This document shows positions 7,028-15,036 of a DNA stretch of 38,492 nucleotides, piece by piece. The DNA comes from a virus. Each line of letters starts with the position of its first letter. The first letter of the stretch is position 1. A program made the translations under genes and the position numbers. The notes under the pieces were generated by a model. That model had not been told where the DNA came from and did no database searches. It saw nothing but the letters and a program-made list of their open reading frames with translations. The stretch is taken from IMG/VR virus record IMGVR_UViG_3300020165_002639, positions 1-38,492 of that record; one strand, written 5' to 3'.

Positions 7028-8183
7028 AGTCTTCCAGTCCTTTCTGAACTTTGTTAAGTGAGTCTCTGTTTGCTTGATATAGTATTCCGTAACCTCCGGC
7101 CGCCTGCCACTTCTGTATGTTGACTGGCCTGTCGTCGATTAGGATGTTGGGTGTACCTGTGCCCTTGTCTTTGGCATAAGTTTCTTTCCTACCAGTGACA
7201 ATTATATTGTCAGGTTGTTCGATGTTATTTGAAATCCATACTTTTTTATACTTGGCACTGTTATCATGGTCACCCCTCAATGGTGACGTGTTAATTGAAA
7301 ACTTACCACCTGTGAATTTCTTCACCATTTCTATCAGTGCATCTGCTGTTGGGAATTTTGGTAGCACTGCGAAGAAGTCTGTGCCAGTGATTCTATCTAT
7401 GACTTGTTTCTTCAAGTCCTTTGTTTTGTCGTTTGTTAATTCCTTCCAGTGTTCAACACCATAAAGGAATTCAACTCCACCAAAGAAGTCTGCTAGGACT
7501 CCGTCCATGTCAAGATATACGATTGGCTTTGCATCTTCCATATCCTCATTATACAACTTTTTGTTGTTCTCGTCAACTGTCTTACCAAACTGGTCCTGTA
7601 TCTTGTCGTAAAGAACTTTACCTTTGTCGCCACCCATTATGATCTTGCTGAATTCGTGTTCCTGTCCCTTCATTGCAAGTTCTCTGGCCTTGGATGCAGA
7701 AACACCTGTGATGTCACTTGCGTCTGGATCACGTTGTCCTGCACTGACAACTTGAATGCTGTCAAATGTGTATTCAACATTTCCAGACTTGGTTGGTTTT
7801 CCGTTGTACTGATTTAATAATTTTTGGAATTCCATTACTCTGTCGTCGCCTGCAACCATTATCACTTTTGTTCTACCTTCCTGCTCAAGCACCTTCATCA
7901 CTTTGATTATAGTGTTTGCCCTGATATCTCCAAAACTTAATTTAGGATCCGATTGGAAATGTTGTCTCATGTAACTTAATTTTGTTGTGAAATCTATTGG
8001 ATCTTTAGCAGTGCCACCTGTGTGTGCTAGGAACACATACCCCTTGCCATTTACCTTATTGGCAACAGATTGTACTTTCTGTATTAACTTCTCGTGTCCT
8101 ATTGTGGGTGGATTGAATCGGCCAAAGGCAAATACTGCGGTTGAACGATCGTCCTCTCTAAGAAACAGTTCCCTGAGATACAT
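7002..8183 (-). CDS. Nucleotidyltransferase-HAD phosphatase fusion, putative head cargo
   Basis: A 393-residue two-domain protein. Residues about 14-200 are a cytidylyltransferase-like (HIGH superfamily) domain: GRFNPPTIGH (21-30) holds the T/HxGH site, and GVSASKAREL (160-169) matches the ISxxxxR motif. Such enzymes transfer a nucleotide onto a phosphorylated substrate, as in NAD or CDP-alcohol synthesis; the substrate is unclear. Residues about 220-385 are a HAD-like 5'-nucleotidase-type domain with the VYLDMDGVLADFF nucleophile motif (D225, D227) and a late ILIDDRPVN acidic motif. The N-terminus MYLRELFLRE-D fits the cluster's leader pattern and is followed directly by the enzyme. Upstream overlap is 26 bases. 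Confidence 0.85.
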   Translation of the reverse strand: MYLRELFLREDDRSTAVFAFGRFNPPTIGHEKLIQKVQSVANKVNGKGYVFLAHTGGTAKDPIDFTTKLSYMRQHFQSDPKLSFGDIRANTIIKVMKVLEQEGRTKVIMVAGDDRVMEFQKLLNQYNGKPTKSGNVEYTFDSIQVVSAGQRDPDASDITGVSASKARELAMKGQEHEFSKIIMGGDKGKVLYDKIQDQFGKTVDENNKKLYNEDMEDAKPIVYLDMDGVLADFFGGVEFLYGVEHWKELTNDKTKDLKKQVIDRITGTDFFAVLPKFPTADALIEMVKKFTGGKFSINTSPLRGDHDNSAKYKKVWISNNIEQPDNIIVTGRKETYAKDKGTGTPNILIDDRPVNIQKWQAAGGYGILYQANRDSLNKVQKGLEDYAKIQRDQ

Positions 8184-8514
8184 CGTATTCGCCTTGCTTT
8201 ATGTTTTCTAATTCTCTATCTGATATAATTTGTGCAACCTTTTGTCTGGTCTCTTTTGGGAACATTGTTGCAACGTCGTCCTGTGTTGTGCCAAATTCTT
8301 TAACATATTCCTTTGCGGCATCATCAACAAGATACATCCAAAGTTTCTGTGCCTTGTCATGATCATACACATTCTTTTTTAGTTTCCTACGGATGTTGCT
8401 TATGATTGGCATGAAACGTCTACGATACAGTTCTTCGTTGTTCATAATGTAAGAATCCAGCTCGTTTACAGCGTCTGAGTCTATGTTTTCTGAAATAAAT
8501 TGTGATGCTCTCAT
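8158..8514 (-). CDS. Putative internal head protein
   Basis: A 118-residue protein that begins MRASQFISE-NI, a clear match to the capsid-targeting leader pattern with a Glu cut site. The mature part is helical and basic in the middle (ELYRRRFMPIISNIRRKLKK) and contains KAQKLWMYLVDDAAKEYV. I recall similar proteins in cyanophages and other marine T4-like phages. A late octamer lies 8 bases before the ATG. The gene overlaps the next by 26 bases, so the nucleotidyltransferase fusion is probably co-transcribed. Function after packaging unknown. Confidence 0.8.
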   Translation of the reverse strand: MRASQFISENIDSDAVNELDSYIMNNEELYRRRFMPIISNIRRKLKKNVYDHDKAQKLWMYLVDDAAKEYVKEFGTTQDDVATMFPKETRQKVAQIISDRELENIKQGEYDVSQGTVS

Positions 8515-8521
8515 ACAAGCG

Positions 8522-8529
8522 TATTTATT
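8522..8529 (-). promoter_or_regulatory. T4-like late promoter octamer AATAAATA
   Basis: The octamer ends 8 bases from the ATG at 8514, and no Shine-Dalgarno sequence fits between. It probably drives the internal-protein and nucleotidyltransferase genes. Confidence 0.6.
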
Positions 8530-9070
8530 AGTAAAGATTCTCTAAAAGCCACATGTAGAACGGTGATGCGAATGTGAATTTCCACTCACCTTCGTGTCCC
8601 AACTGTGTGACGTTCTTGAAAAATTCGGGAAGTTCTGCACCAGACTCACGTTGTCTGGCGGCCCATGGTTCAGGGTATCTAGGAGTGTACACACCATCGT
8701 AGACAAGTCCACCGATGTTTATCTCGTCGATTTCTATACTCTTTATGTGAAGCACTTGATCTTTGATAATTTTTCCGTCTTCGTCCGCCACGGTCTGTGA
8801 TTCAATCTGTTCAGGCCATACAATGCCATGGTCATTTTTTGTGTTGGTAAGTTCGGCCTTTCCTTGTTTTCCTGATCTATTGATTATAAGACTGTATTCC
8901 TGGCCTTCTGCCATTTCGTATTCAAATTCTAAAAGGTCTGGCTTATCAAGTGAGCCTGTGATGTCCTTTTTGAACATACTCTGGTCATTGATCAGGATCT
9001 CCACATGTGGAGGCCTGTCCCACATTGTGGCATATAGTTCCAGTCTAAACTTTAGTTTTTCGGTTGCCAT
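8528..9070 (-). CDS. Beta-rich conserved phage protein, possible binding domain
   Basis: A 180-residue, beta-rich acidic protein. It opens with KLKFRLELYATMWDRPPHVEI and ILINDQSMFKKDI, the look of a small beta-sandwich such as a carbohydrate-binding domain. It ends in an aromatic-rich segment (GEWKFTFASPFYMWLLENLY). No catalytic residues are evident. It overlaps the 64-aa gene by 19 bases. I recall similar unannotated proteins in marine myoviruses. A virion-surface or ligand-binding role is inference only. Confidence 0.75.
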   Translation of the reverse strand: MATEKLKFRLELYATMWDRPPHVEILINDQSMFKKDITGSLDKPDLLEFEYEMAEGQEYSLIINRSGKQGKAELTNTKNDHGIVWPEQIESQTVADEDGKIIKDQVLHIKSIEIDEINIGGLVYDGVYTPRYPEPWAARQRESGAELPEFFKNVTQLGHEGEWKFTFASPFYMWLLENLY

Positions 9071-9246
9071 TCGAATTCTAATCCTGCTGTGTGTCCTGTG
9101 TACGGTATATTTACGTCATCACGGAACAGCTCTATGAACAATTGGGTACCTGGTACCTGCACCTTAAGATACTTGTCGTTTTTTTCCAGTACTTCTGCTT
9201 CCTTGGTCTTGTCGTTGTTCGTGCATGTTATCGTTATTGTTTCCAT
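9052..9246 (-). CDS. Small beta protein, unknown
   Basis: A 64-residue protein (METITITCTN to FEWQPKN) with repeated beta-like segments (YLKVQVPGTQLFIELF) and no enzyme motif. It overlaps both neighbours (13 bases with the upstream gene, 19 with the downstream gene), which supports its being expressed as part of the operon. Function unknown. Confidence 0.7.
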   Translation of the reverse strand: METITITCTNNDKTKEAEVLEKNDKYLKVQVPGTQLFIELFRDDVNIPYTGHTAGLEFEWQPKN

Positions 9247-9578
9247 TTATACATCCTTTCAAATTTTTCTGTTATCTCTATCCTACGTCCGCCCTGTGCT
9301 TCAAATTCACTTATGAATTGGTCTATTAAATTTGCGGCCAATCTTCTGTACTCTGACAAAACATCTTGACATAGTTTCACAATAGATTCCTGAGGCTCTG
9401 ATTCAACTATCGTGTCAACAGGTACACTGTCAATCCAACTTCCTGCCTTGCACATGTCGTTTTGTATCTTGTGTAAATTTTTTGTGGTTTTGAATGTGGG
9501 CAAAATCCTGCGTGACTCATCCACAAGTATGCACATCAGTGTGCCAAAATAATCTTCCTTGAAGATATCTTTTTGCAT
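9234..9578 (-). CDS. Helical protein of unknown function
   Basis: A 114-residue protein, mostly helical by composition. The C-terminal half (VLSEYRRLAANLIDQFISEF) is amphipathic, ending in EKFERMYKWKQ. It has two Cys and no recognised motif. It overlaps the following gene by 13 bases. The start at 9578 lacks a clear ribosome-binding site. Not identified. Confidence 0.65.
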   Translation of the reverse strand: MQKDIFKEDYFGTLMCILVDESRRILPTFKTTKNLHKIQNDMCKAGSWIDSVPVDTIVESEPQESIVKLCQDVLSEYRRLAANLIDQFISEFEAQGGRRIEITEKFERMYKWKQ

Positions 9579-9582
9579 TGTG

Positions 9583-9765
9583 CTATATCAATATGCCAAT
9601 TATGTATCCACCCAACAAAAATGCCAACACATATTTTGTCCATGTAGTCCAATGTTTCTCTACTTTGTATCCATTTTCTCTTAGGCATAACACGTGGGCG
9701 TCGATTGATTCCGCGGTTACTTTTACGTCAACTGTTTGTATGTTTTCAATTTCATTATCTGTCAT
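9583..9765 (-). CDS. Small C-terminal membrane-anchored protein
   Basis: A 60-residue protein. Residues 1-40 are soluble and acidic to neutral (MTDNEIENIQ onward), and residues about 43-60 form one hydrophobic helix (YVLAFLLGGYIIGILI) at the extreme C-terminus. This is a tail-anchored topology. It could be a small lysis or superinfection-related membrane protein, but nothing in the sequence decides this. It stops five bases before the next gene. Confidence 0.65.
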   Translation of the reverse strand: MTDNEIENIQTVDVKVTAESIDAHVLCLRENGYKVEKHWTTWTKYVLAFLLGGYIIGILI

Positions 9766-9811
9766 TTAATAATTGTACTACAATTTGGGTATGTGTCAAC
9801 CAAGTCGGTCT

Positions 9812-9826
9812 TGCTAGAATCTAGCA
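9812..9826. repeat. Perfect 7-bp inverted repeat, possible operator or stem
   Basis: TGCTAGA-A-TCTAGCA is a 7+7 palindrome with one central base. It lies in the 73-base gap between the genes ending at 9839 and starting at 9765. No T-run follows on the minus strand, so it is not a standard intrinsic terminator. Confidence 0.4.
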
Positions 9827-9838
9827 GTAGTGCGAGTT

Positions 9839-10414
9839 TTATGAATTTGTTAGTACAGAACTGATAGTTCCAGCAGTCACCGAAGTGGCTTTTGCCCTGA
9901 TCCAAACAAAATTGCCTGTGAAATTTGCAGTCGAGATGAGTGTGCTTTGATCCGCAGTGAATGTTGTTCCAGCAATATCAAAGTAATCATCTTCGGTTGG
10001 CGTTGTTGCTAATGATCCCTGCATCTTGATTGATCCGGTCATCGTAGCATTTACTTGGTATGCCACAGTGTGTACACCATCTGGTTGAGAAAAGTATCCA
10101 TCACCTTTTGCTTTATCTGAAACGAAACCTGTATGATCCAGTGTGGTGGTCGATGATCCATCCGATGTCTCTGTCGTCACAATCTCTTCGACGATAAGCT
10201 CGTTTGCAGAAGTTTCTGTTTTGACTGTGAATGTCTTGTTGTTGCTTGTTGTACCGGTCACTGTGATCAAGTCTCTTACGGCAAAACCTGCCAGACTTGT
10301 GCTTGTGGATGTGATCTTGTACTCGGTGCCAGTGGCAGTGAAACTAATATCTGTACCGGTGACGTTTGCTATGTGCGATTTTGACGCTAGTAATGTTGTG
10401 CTTGTCTGTGCCAT
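9839..10414 (-). CDS. Beta-rich virion structural protein
   Basis: A 191-residue protein very rich in Thr, Ser, Ala and Val, beginning MAQTSTTLLASKSHIANVTG. Its alternating beta-strand pattern (FTVKTETSANELIVEEIVTT) and lack of charge clusters are typical of phage tail or head decoration proteins. The late octamer at 10421-10428 lies 7 bases before the ATG, so it is a late gene. I recall comparable proteins in marine T4-like phages, with no precise function. Confidence 0.75.
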   Translation of the reverse strand: MAQTSTTLLASKSHIANVTGTDISFTATGTEYKITSTSTSLAGFAVRDLITVTGTTSNNKTFTVKTETSANELIVEEIVTTETSDGSSTTTLDHTGFVSDKAKGDGYFSQPDGVHTVAYQVNATMTGSIKMQGSLATTPTEDDYFDIAGTTFTADQSTLISTANFTGNFVWIRAKATSVTAGTISSVLTNS

Positions 10415-10420
10415 CGTTGT

Positions 10421-10428
10421 TATTTATT
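10421..10428 (-). promoter_or_regulatory. T4-like late promoter octamer AATAAATA
   Basis: The octamer ends 7 bases from the ATG at 10414. It overlaps the stop of the upstream 98-aa gene and marks the switch from the chaperone/protease operon to a late gene. Confidence 0.6.
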
Positions 10429-10720
10429 CAGTATTTTTCCTTTTGAATCTGGCAGTCTTTGGACCAAGCCCGTACACAGCGGCCAATTCGTTTGGCTCCT
10501 GCCCGTCCACTGTGAGTACGTTTATATACTTGATCTTGTAGGCCTTGCCATCTGCTTCGCCTAGTTCTTCACATACACAGTGGTCTTCATCGACTTTCCT
10601 TACTCTCAACAGGCTCCTTTTGATAACGGGAGAGCCCATCCAGTTTTTCTGTATCATGCTTTCCACTATGCTCTGATCATTAAATATTTTCTTATCTCGT
10701 AGTTTTTTTATTGCTTCCAT
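10424..10720 (-). CDS. Unknown basic protein, end of Clp operon
   Basis: A 98-residue protein. The N-terminal 40 residues are helical and basic (MEAIKKLRDKKIFNDQSIVE); then come beta segments around CVCEELGEADGKAYKIKYIN; the end is a basic tail GPKTARFKRKNTE. A good Shine-Dalgarno sequence (AGAAAGG) precedes the ATG, although the gene overlaps the one upstream by 29 bases. I considered a ClpS-like adaptor because of the neighbouring unfoldase but see no ClpS motif. Function unknown. Confidence 0.65.
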   Translation of the reverse strand: MEAIKKLRDKKIFNDQSIVESMIQKNWMGSPVIKRSLLRVRKVDEDHCVCEELGEADGKAYKIKYINVLTVDGQEPNELAAVYGLGPKTARFKRKNTE

Positions 10721-11333
10721 TTTTTACCTTTCTAAATTTAATTACTTTGTCTATCGCCTGCTGGGCCAACATGTATATTGGGGTCAGGTACTTCTCTTCT
10801 TTGACATAGAAGTATCCACCAAAACAGTACGGAGACTTGTCCTCAAGGAAGTCTATTATGTTGTAGTTAGATACCAAACAGTTGTCTACATTCCTTTCTA
10901 GAAACTCCCATAGGTTAGCCTTCTGTGTTTTACTCATCAATACCTGTGCGTCCTTCTTGAGATATACTTGGTATTGGTATTTGCCATGTGGCAGTCTCGT
11001 GCATCCTACGGTGTGCTTTCCTAGGTTCTTGAACTTTGGATCAACAGTCTCTGATCCAATCCAGAATTCCCAAAAACGTTCTATCAGTTCCTGTGACTTG
11101 TCCATGTTAGAATAGAATATGGTCTTCCTGTCCTGCATACGGAACTTGACGTTTTTCCTATTGGCCATTATGAAACTGGCAAGATGATTTACGTCTGGCA
11201 GTTCCTTGTAGTCGTTTTTTATCTTCATGAGATGTTCGTCCGTTGTGGGATAGAACATGAGACTACCAGGCAGTCGGAAAATTGTCTTGTGCCTGTACTT
11301 GCCGTAGTACAACTTATTGTGATTTTTTCTCAT
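10692..11333 (-). CDS. Unknown protein between Clp unfoldase and 98-aa gene
   Basis: A 213-residue basic protein beginning MRKNHNKLYYGKYRHKTIFRLPGS. It is rich in aromatic residues and Lys, with strand-like segments such as HGKYQYQVYLKKDAQVLMSK. There is no motif I can name. It overlaps the unfoldase gene by 20 bases, so it is translated from the same transcript. Its position suggests a substrate adaptor or an unrelated replication factor; neither is supported by sequence. I recall uncharacterised relatives in marine myoviruses. Confidence 0.75.
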   Translation of the reverse strand: MRKNHNKLYYGKYRHKTIFRLPGSLMFYPTTDEHLMKIKNDYKELPDVNHLASFIMANRKNVKFRMQDRKTIFYSNMDKSQELIERFWEFWIGSETVDPKFKNLGKHTVGCTRLPHGKYQYQVYLKKDAQVLMSKTQKANLWEFLERNVDNCLVSNYNIIDFLEDKSPYCFGGYFYVKEEKYLTPIYMLAQQAIDKVIKFRKVKNGSNKKTTR

Positions 11334-13659
11334 CAGATACCTCGGGTTTAAGTTGCTCTAATACCTGTGGCTCTTTCTTGGCTTTGAAATTCACTGTGAG
11401 TTTTGGAACAATGTCGTCCGATAGTCCTACTTCGACCATGCCACCTGCTGTTAGCTCTCCGAACAACATCATTTTAGACAAAGGTTTCTTGATCTCGTCG
11501 TCTATCACACGTTGTAGTGGCCTCGCACCCAGTTTTGCATCAAAACCTTTTGTCATCAAGAACTCGATTGCGTCATCAGTTGCGTTGACTTCTACATCTT
11601 TCTCCATTGTCATTGTGTTTAGTTCCTGCAAGAACTTCTTGACCACAGATCTCATTGTGTCTTTGCCCAGTTTGTCGAACTTGATCACTGCGTCTAGCCT
11701 GTTCCTGAATTCTGGTGGGAAGAACTTCTTGAGTGCCTTGTCATCCTCGCCTGTTCTCTCACTCTTACCAAATCCTATGTTGTTCCGCTCTTGTTCTTCT
11801 GCACCTAGATTAGATGTCATTATCAGTGTAATATTTCTACAGTCTGCTTTCTTGCCGTTAGAGCCAGTCACTGTACCATAGTCCATGACTTGTAGCAACA
11901 TGTTGGACACATCTCTGTGTGCTTTCTCTACTTCATCAAACAGCACAACTGCGTGTGGATTCTTTTCAACTTCATTAATGAACATACCGCCACCCATGTT
12001 TGAGTCTTCATAGCCCACATAGCCTGGAGGAGATCCAATCAGTTTAGCGATTGAATGTTTTTCTTGGTATTCACTCATGTCAAACCTAATTAATTCAACA
12101 CCTAGTGTTTTTGCCAGTTGTTTTGCAGTTTCAGTCTTACCACAACCTGTTGGTCCTAGGAACAGGAACGAGCCAACTGGTTTTGTTAGACTCTTGAGGC
12201 CTGCTCTTGCAACCAGTATCTTGTCTGTGATTGTGTTTATCGCCTTGTCTTGGCCATAAACCTGTAGTTTCATCTTCTCTTCCAATGTCTTCAAATTACT
12301 TGCCTGTTTCTGACTCAACTGCTCGATACTGATCCCTGTCATTACTGATATCTCATGTATTATTTCCTCATGGTCTATCTTACCATCTTTTACATTATTC
12401 AATCTCAATCTTGCACAGGCGACATCTATCACGTCAATCGCCTTGTCTGGCAGTTTCTTGTCTGCTATGAATTTTGTGGAGTAATCAACTGCGTCCTCAC
12501 AGGCTTCGTCTGTGATCGTGCATTCGTGGAACTTCTCGTAATACTGTTTCACACCCTTAAGAATCTTTACTGATGTTTCTTTTGATGGTTCACCAACTTG
12601 TAGTCTCTGGAACCTTCTCATAAGTGCTCTGTCCTTCTCGAAATACTTCCTGTATTCTTCCCAGGTTGTAGAAGCAAGTACTTTGATTGATCCTTTCAAC
12701 AGTGCGGGCTTCAACATGTTCGCCATGTCCATGTTGTTGCCCTGGCCTGTTGCTCCAGCACCCACTATCATGTGTGCTTCATCAATAAACAAGATAGACT
12801 TGCCTTTTTGATCCAATGCGTTAACGATCAGTTTCAACCTCTCCTCAAAGTCACCTCTGAATTTACTGCCCGCAATAAGACTGTTCACATCTAGACTCCA
12901 TACAATATGGTCTTTCAAGTATTCAGGTATGTCGTCTTTGTTCTTTGCGATCCTCCTAGCAAGTCCTTCTACGACTGCTGTCTTACCAACACCCGGATCG
13001 CCTACTATCAATACATTGTTCTTGTTCCTTCTTGCAAGGATCTGTTTCAAATCTTCTGTTTCCTGCTCTCTACCTATCACGGGATCAATCTTTTTGTCAA
13101 AATATTTTTGATTCAAGTTCTCACAGTAGCTCTTCAGTATTCTATCTGCTTGATTGGGCCTCAGTTTCTGTTCTTGGCCTGCATCGACTGGGCCACCCAT
13201 TCCGGCCATGCCCTCATCCAGTATGGTCTCCGTGGACACAAGGTCTATGAGATCCTGTTTGTTCACTTGGTGTTTCTTCAAGAAGAATGCCGCATAGCTC
13301 TTCTTCTCGGCGAATATGCTGATGAGTATATCAACGGAACTAACGTCCTGTCTGCCTTGGAATAGTGCCTGTGTGAACGCCCTGTTCATTAATCTTTCCA
13401 GCGATGCCGTTTTACGTGGTGTCATTGGTTCACTACCTTTCGCCACAATATCATTACATTTGGTATCAAGATAATCCTCAACATCCTTGATCAATGCACC
13501 AACCTGCACCTTGAAGTCATGCAACACAGTTCCGATGTGTTTGTCCTTTATTAAAGACAATAACACGTGTTCGATTGTGACGTACTCGTGTCTTCTCTTC
13601 TCTGCTTCTTTAACTGCATTCTCGAATATGTTCTCTAGTCCTTCATTTGCTTCTAACAT
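11314..13659 (-). CDS. clpA: ClpA-like AAA+ protease unfoldase
   Basis: A 781-residue, two-ring AAA+ unfoldase. It has a Clp N domain (about 1-145, including HVLLSLI), a first ATPase module with Walker A GDPGVGKT (220-227), Walker B FIDEA (291-295) and Arg finger region MRRFQRL, then a second module with GPTGCGKT (502-509), LFDEVEKAH (573-581) and EFRNRLD. There is no ClpB middle coiled-coil, so it is ClpA/ClpC-type. IGF at 628-630 matches the loop that docks on ClpP. No clpP is in this window, so host ClpP is the probable partner. It would feed selected proteins to ClpP using ATP. Shine-Dalgarno AAAGGA precedes the ATG. It lies downstream of deformylase and DnaJ in one operon. Confidence 0.93.
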   Translation of the reverse strand: MLEANEGLENIFENAVKEAEKRRHEYVTIEHVLLSLIKDKHIGTVLHDFKVQVGALIKDVEDYLDTKCNDIVAKGSEPMTPRKTASLERLMNRAFTQALFQGRQDVSSVDILISIFAEKKSYAAFFLKKHQVNKQDLIDLVSTETILDEGMAGMGGPVDAGQEQKLRPNQADRILKSYCENLNQKYFDKKIDPVIGREQETEDLKQILARRNKNNVLIVGDPGVGKTAVVEGLARRIAKNKDDIPEYLKDHIVWSLDVNSLIAGSKFRGDFEERLKLIVNALDQKGKSILFIDEAHMIVGAGATGQGNNMDMANMLKPALLKGSIKVLASTTWEEYRKYFEKDRALMRRFQRLQVGEPSKETSVKILKGVKQYYEKFHECTITDEACEDAVDYSTKFIADKKLPDKAIDVIDVACARLRLNNVKDGKIDHEEIIHEISVMTGISIEQLSQKQASNLKTLEEKMKLQVYGQDKAINTITDKILVARAGLKSLTKPVGSFLFLGPTGCGKTETAKQLAKTLGVELIRFDMSEYQEKHSIAKLIGSPPGYVGYEDSNMGGGMFINEVEKNPHAVVLFDEVEKAHRDVSNMLLQVMDYGTVTGSNGKKADCRNITLIMTSNLGAEEQERNNIGFGKSERTGEDDKALKKFFPPEFRNRLDAVIKFDKLGKDTMRSVVKKFLQELNTMTMEKDVEVNATDDAIEFLMTKGFDAKLGARPLQRVIDDEIKKPLSKMMLFGELTAGGMVEVGLSDDIVPKLTVNFKAKKEPQVLEQLKPEVSDEKKSQ

Positions 13660-13662
13660 TGT

Positions 13663-14157
13663 CTATCCTTTGTTTGCCATTTGCCATCGTAATTTCGATA
13701 CTCTTTTATTAAATGTAATACCGTCAAGGTGATCGAGTTCATGCTGGAAGCACTTGGACTCCATCCCGTCGAGTTTTGCGAATCTTGTTTTGCCTTGTGT
13801 TGTTTCATATTGTACTTCTATAGTTTTTGGTCTTTCTACTTTTACGAAAATGTCTTTAAAACTTAGACATCCTTCCACATCAATAATCTTTTCTTCACCG
13901 AAGTTTATCACCTGTGGATTCCAAATTATAGCATGTTTTTTCAATGTGTCAAATGACTCATGACCTATCGCGAAGAATCTTTTGGTAATGCCGATCTGGT
14001 TTGCCGCCAGTCCCATGCCATGCTCATCTAACATTAACTCAATTACGTCTGATTCGAATCTTTCTAGATCGTCGTATCCATCTATACTGTCATCCTCTTT
14101 CCAGACTGTGCTGGTCTGCAACAGGGTCTCGTGTGGGTATTGGAATAACTGTATCAT
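13663..14157 (-). CDS. def: Peptide deformylase
   Basis: A 164-residue peptide deformylase, which removes the formyl group from the N-terminal methionine of new proteins. All three signatures are present: GMGLAANQ (47-54), EGCLSF (95-100, metal ligand C97) and QHELDHLDG (H139, catalytic E140, H143). The length is normal for the catalytic core, without the longer bacterial tail. It overlaps the dnaJ stop by 4 bases and precedes the Clp unfoldase by 3. Marine phages, including cyanophages, are known to carry deformylase genes. Here it is part of a protein-maturation operon. Confidence 0.96.
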   Translation of the reverse strand: MIQLFQYPHETLLQTSTVWKEDDSIDGYDDLERFESDVIELMLDEHGMGLAANQIGITKRFFAIGHESFDTLKKHAIIWNPQVINFGEEKIIDVEGCLSFKDIFVKVERPKTIEVQYETTQGKTRFAKLDGMESKCFQHELDHLDGITFNKRVSKLRWQMANKG

Positions 14158-15029
14158 AGGTCCTTTATCTTCTTCAAGTCAGCGGCACTCAGTTGCGGTA
14201 TCAACACATGCACTTTCACATACAGATTACCACGTATGCCTATGGTCTTGTGTACTGGCATTCCCTGTCCCTTGACTTGCAGTATGGTATTGGGTTGTGT
14301 GCCTGACGGCACTTTAACTTTAATTATTTTGTCTTCCAGTGTCTTGAGATTGAAGTCATGTCCACGCACTGCCTGGAAACAGTCTATGGTCTTGTCAGTG
14401 TATAGATCATTGCCTTTCCTGGTGTATCCATCACTGTCCAACACGCTCATCATGACCATGAGATCACCACGAGGCACGTTCTTTATGCTGTCGTCACCCA
14501 TTCCTGCGAACTTGAACGTGACTCCGTGTTGCACTCCTGCAGGTATTTTAACAGTTGCAAACTCATCTCTGCCGCTGGGCAGTTTGTAGTTGATGGTCTT
14601 CTCATTTTCATTCATGGCTTCTTTGATGCTCAGTGCCATTCTTACCTGAACACTTCTGTTGCCTCTCTGTTGCGTTCTGTTCTGTCTGAATATCCTTTCT
14701 CCTCCAGGTCCTTTAGTGAAGTTGAAACGACTGTTGAAATCCATGTCACCGCCACTGAACCCAGAGAAGAAGTCACCGAAGATGTCCTCATTGAAGAACG
14801 GATGCTGTCCGCCACCAGTATTGGCACTGCCAAACTTACGCATCGTGTCGTATTCGTGTCGTTTCTTTGAGTTCTTGAGCGTGTCGTGTGCTTCGTTGAT
14901 CTCCTGGAACTTGTCCTTGTTACCGCCCCTGTCTGGATGATGTTGCTTGGCCAGGTCCTTGAATGCTTTTGTTATATCTGCACTGGTGCTCTGTTCATTC
15001 ACACCTAGCACGTCGTAATAATTTTTCAT
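14154..15029 (-). CDS. dnaJ: DnaJ-family co-chaperone (class II/CbpA-like)
   Basis: A 291-residue J-domain protein. The J domain (1-65) has the HPD motif at 31-33, needed to stimulate Hsp70 ATPase. A Gly/Phe-rich linker follows (about 68-105, FFSGFSGG), then two beta-barrel C-terminal domains (about 125-285) with RGDLMV and RGNLYVKVHV. There is no CxxCxGxG zinc finger, so it resembles CbpA or class II proteins. No phage DnaK is present, so it presumably recruits host DnaK. It is the first gene of the DnaJ-deformylase-Clp operon. A sigma70-like promoter ends about 7 bases before its ATG, and there is no Shine-Dalgarno sequence. Confidence 0.95.
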   Translation of the reverse strand: MKNYYDVLGVNEQSTSADITKAFKDLAKQHHPDRGGNKDKFQEINEAHDTLKNSKKRHEYDTMRKFGSANTGGGQHPFFNEDIFGDFFSGFSGGDMDFNSRFNFTKGPGGERIFRQNRTQQRGNRSVQVRMALSIKEAMNENEKTINYKLPSGRDEFATVKIPAGVQHGVTFKFAGMGDDSIKNVPRGDLMVMMSVLDSDGYTRKGNDLYTDKTIDCFQAVRGHDFNLKTLEDKIIKVKVPSGTQPNTILQVKGQGMPVHKTIGIRGNLYVKVHVLIPQLSAADLKKIKDL

Positions 15030-15036
15030 TACGTAT

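Noticed and set aside
10424-10720. ClpS-like adaptor next to the unfoldase
   Set aside because: No ClpS motif or fold pattern is visible; only its position suggests it.
11314-13659. ClpB disaggregase
   Set aside because: There is no middle coiled-coil domain between the two ATPase modules, and an IGF ClpP-docking loop is present, which fits ClpA/ClpC.
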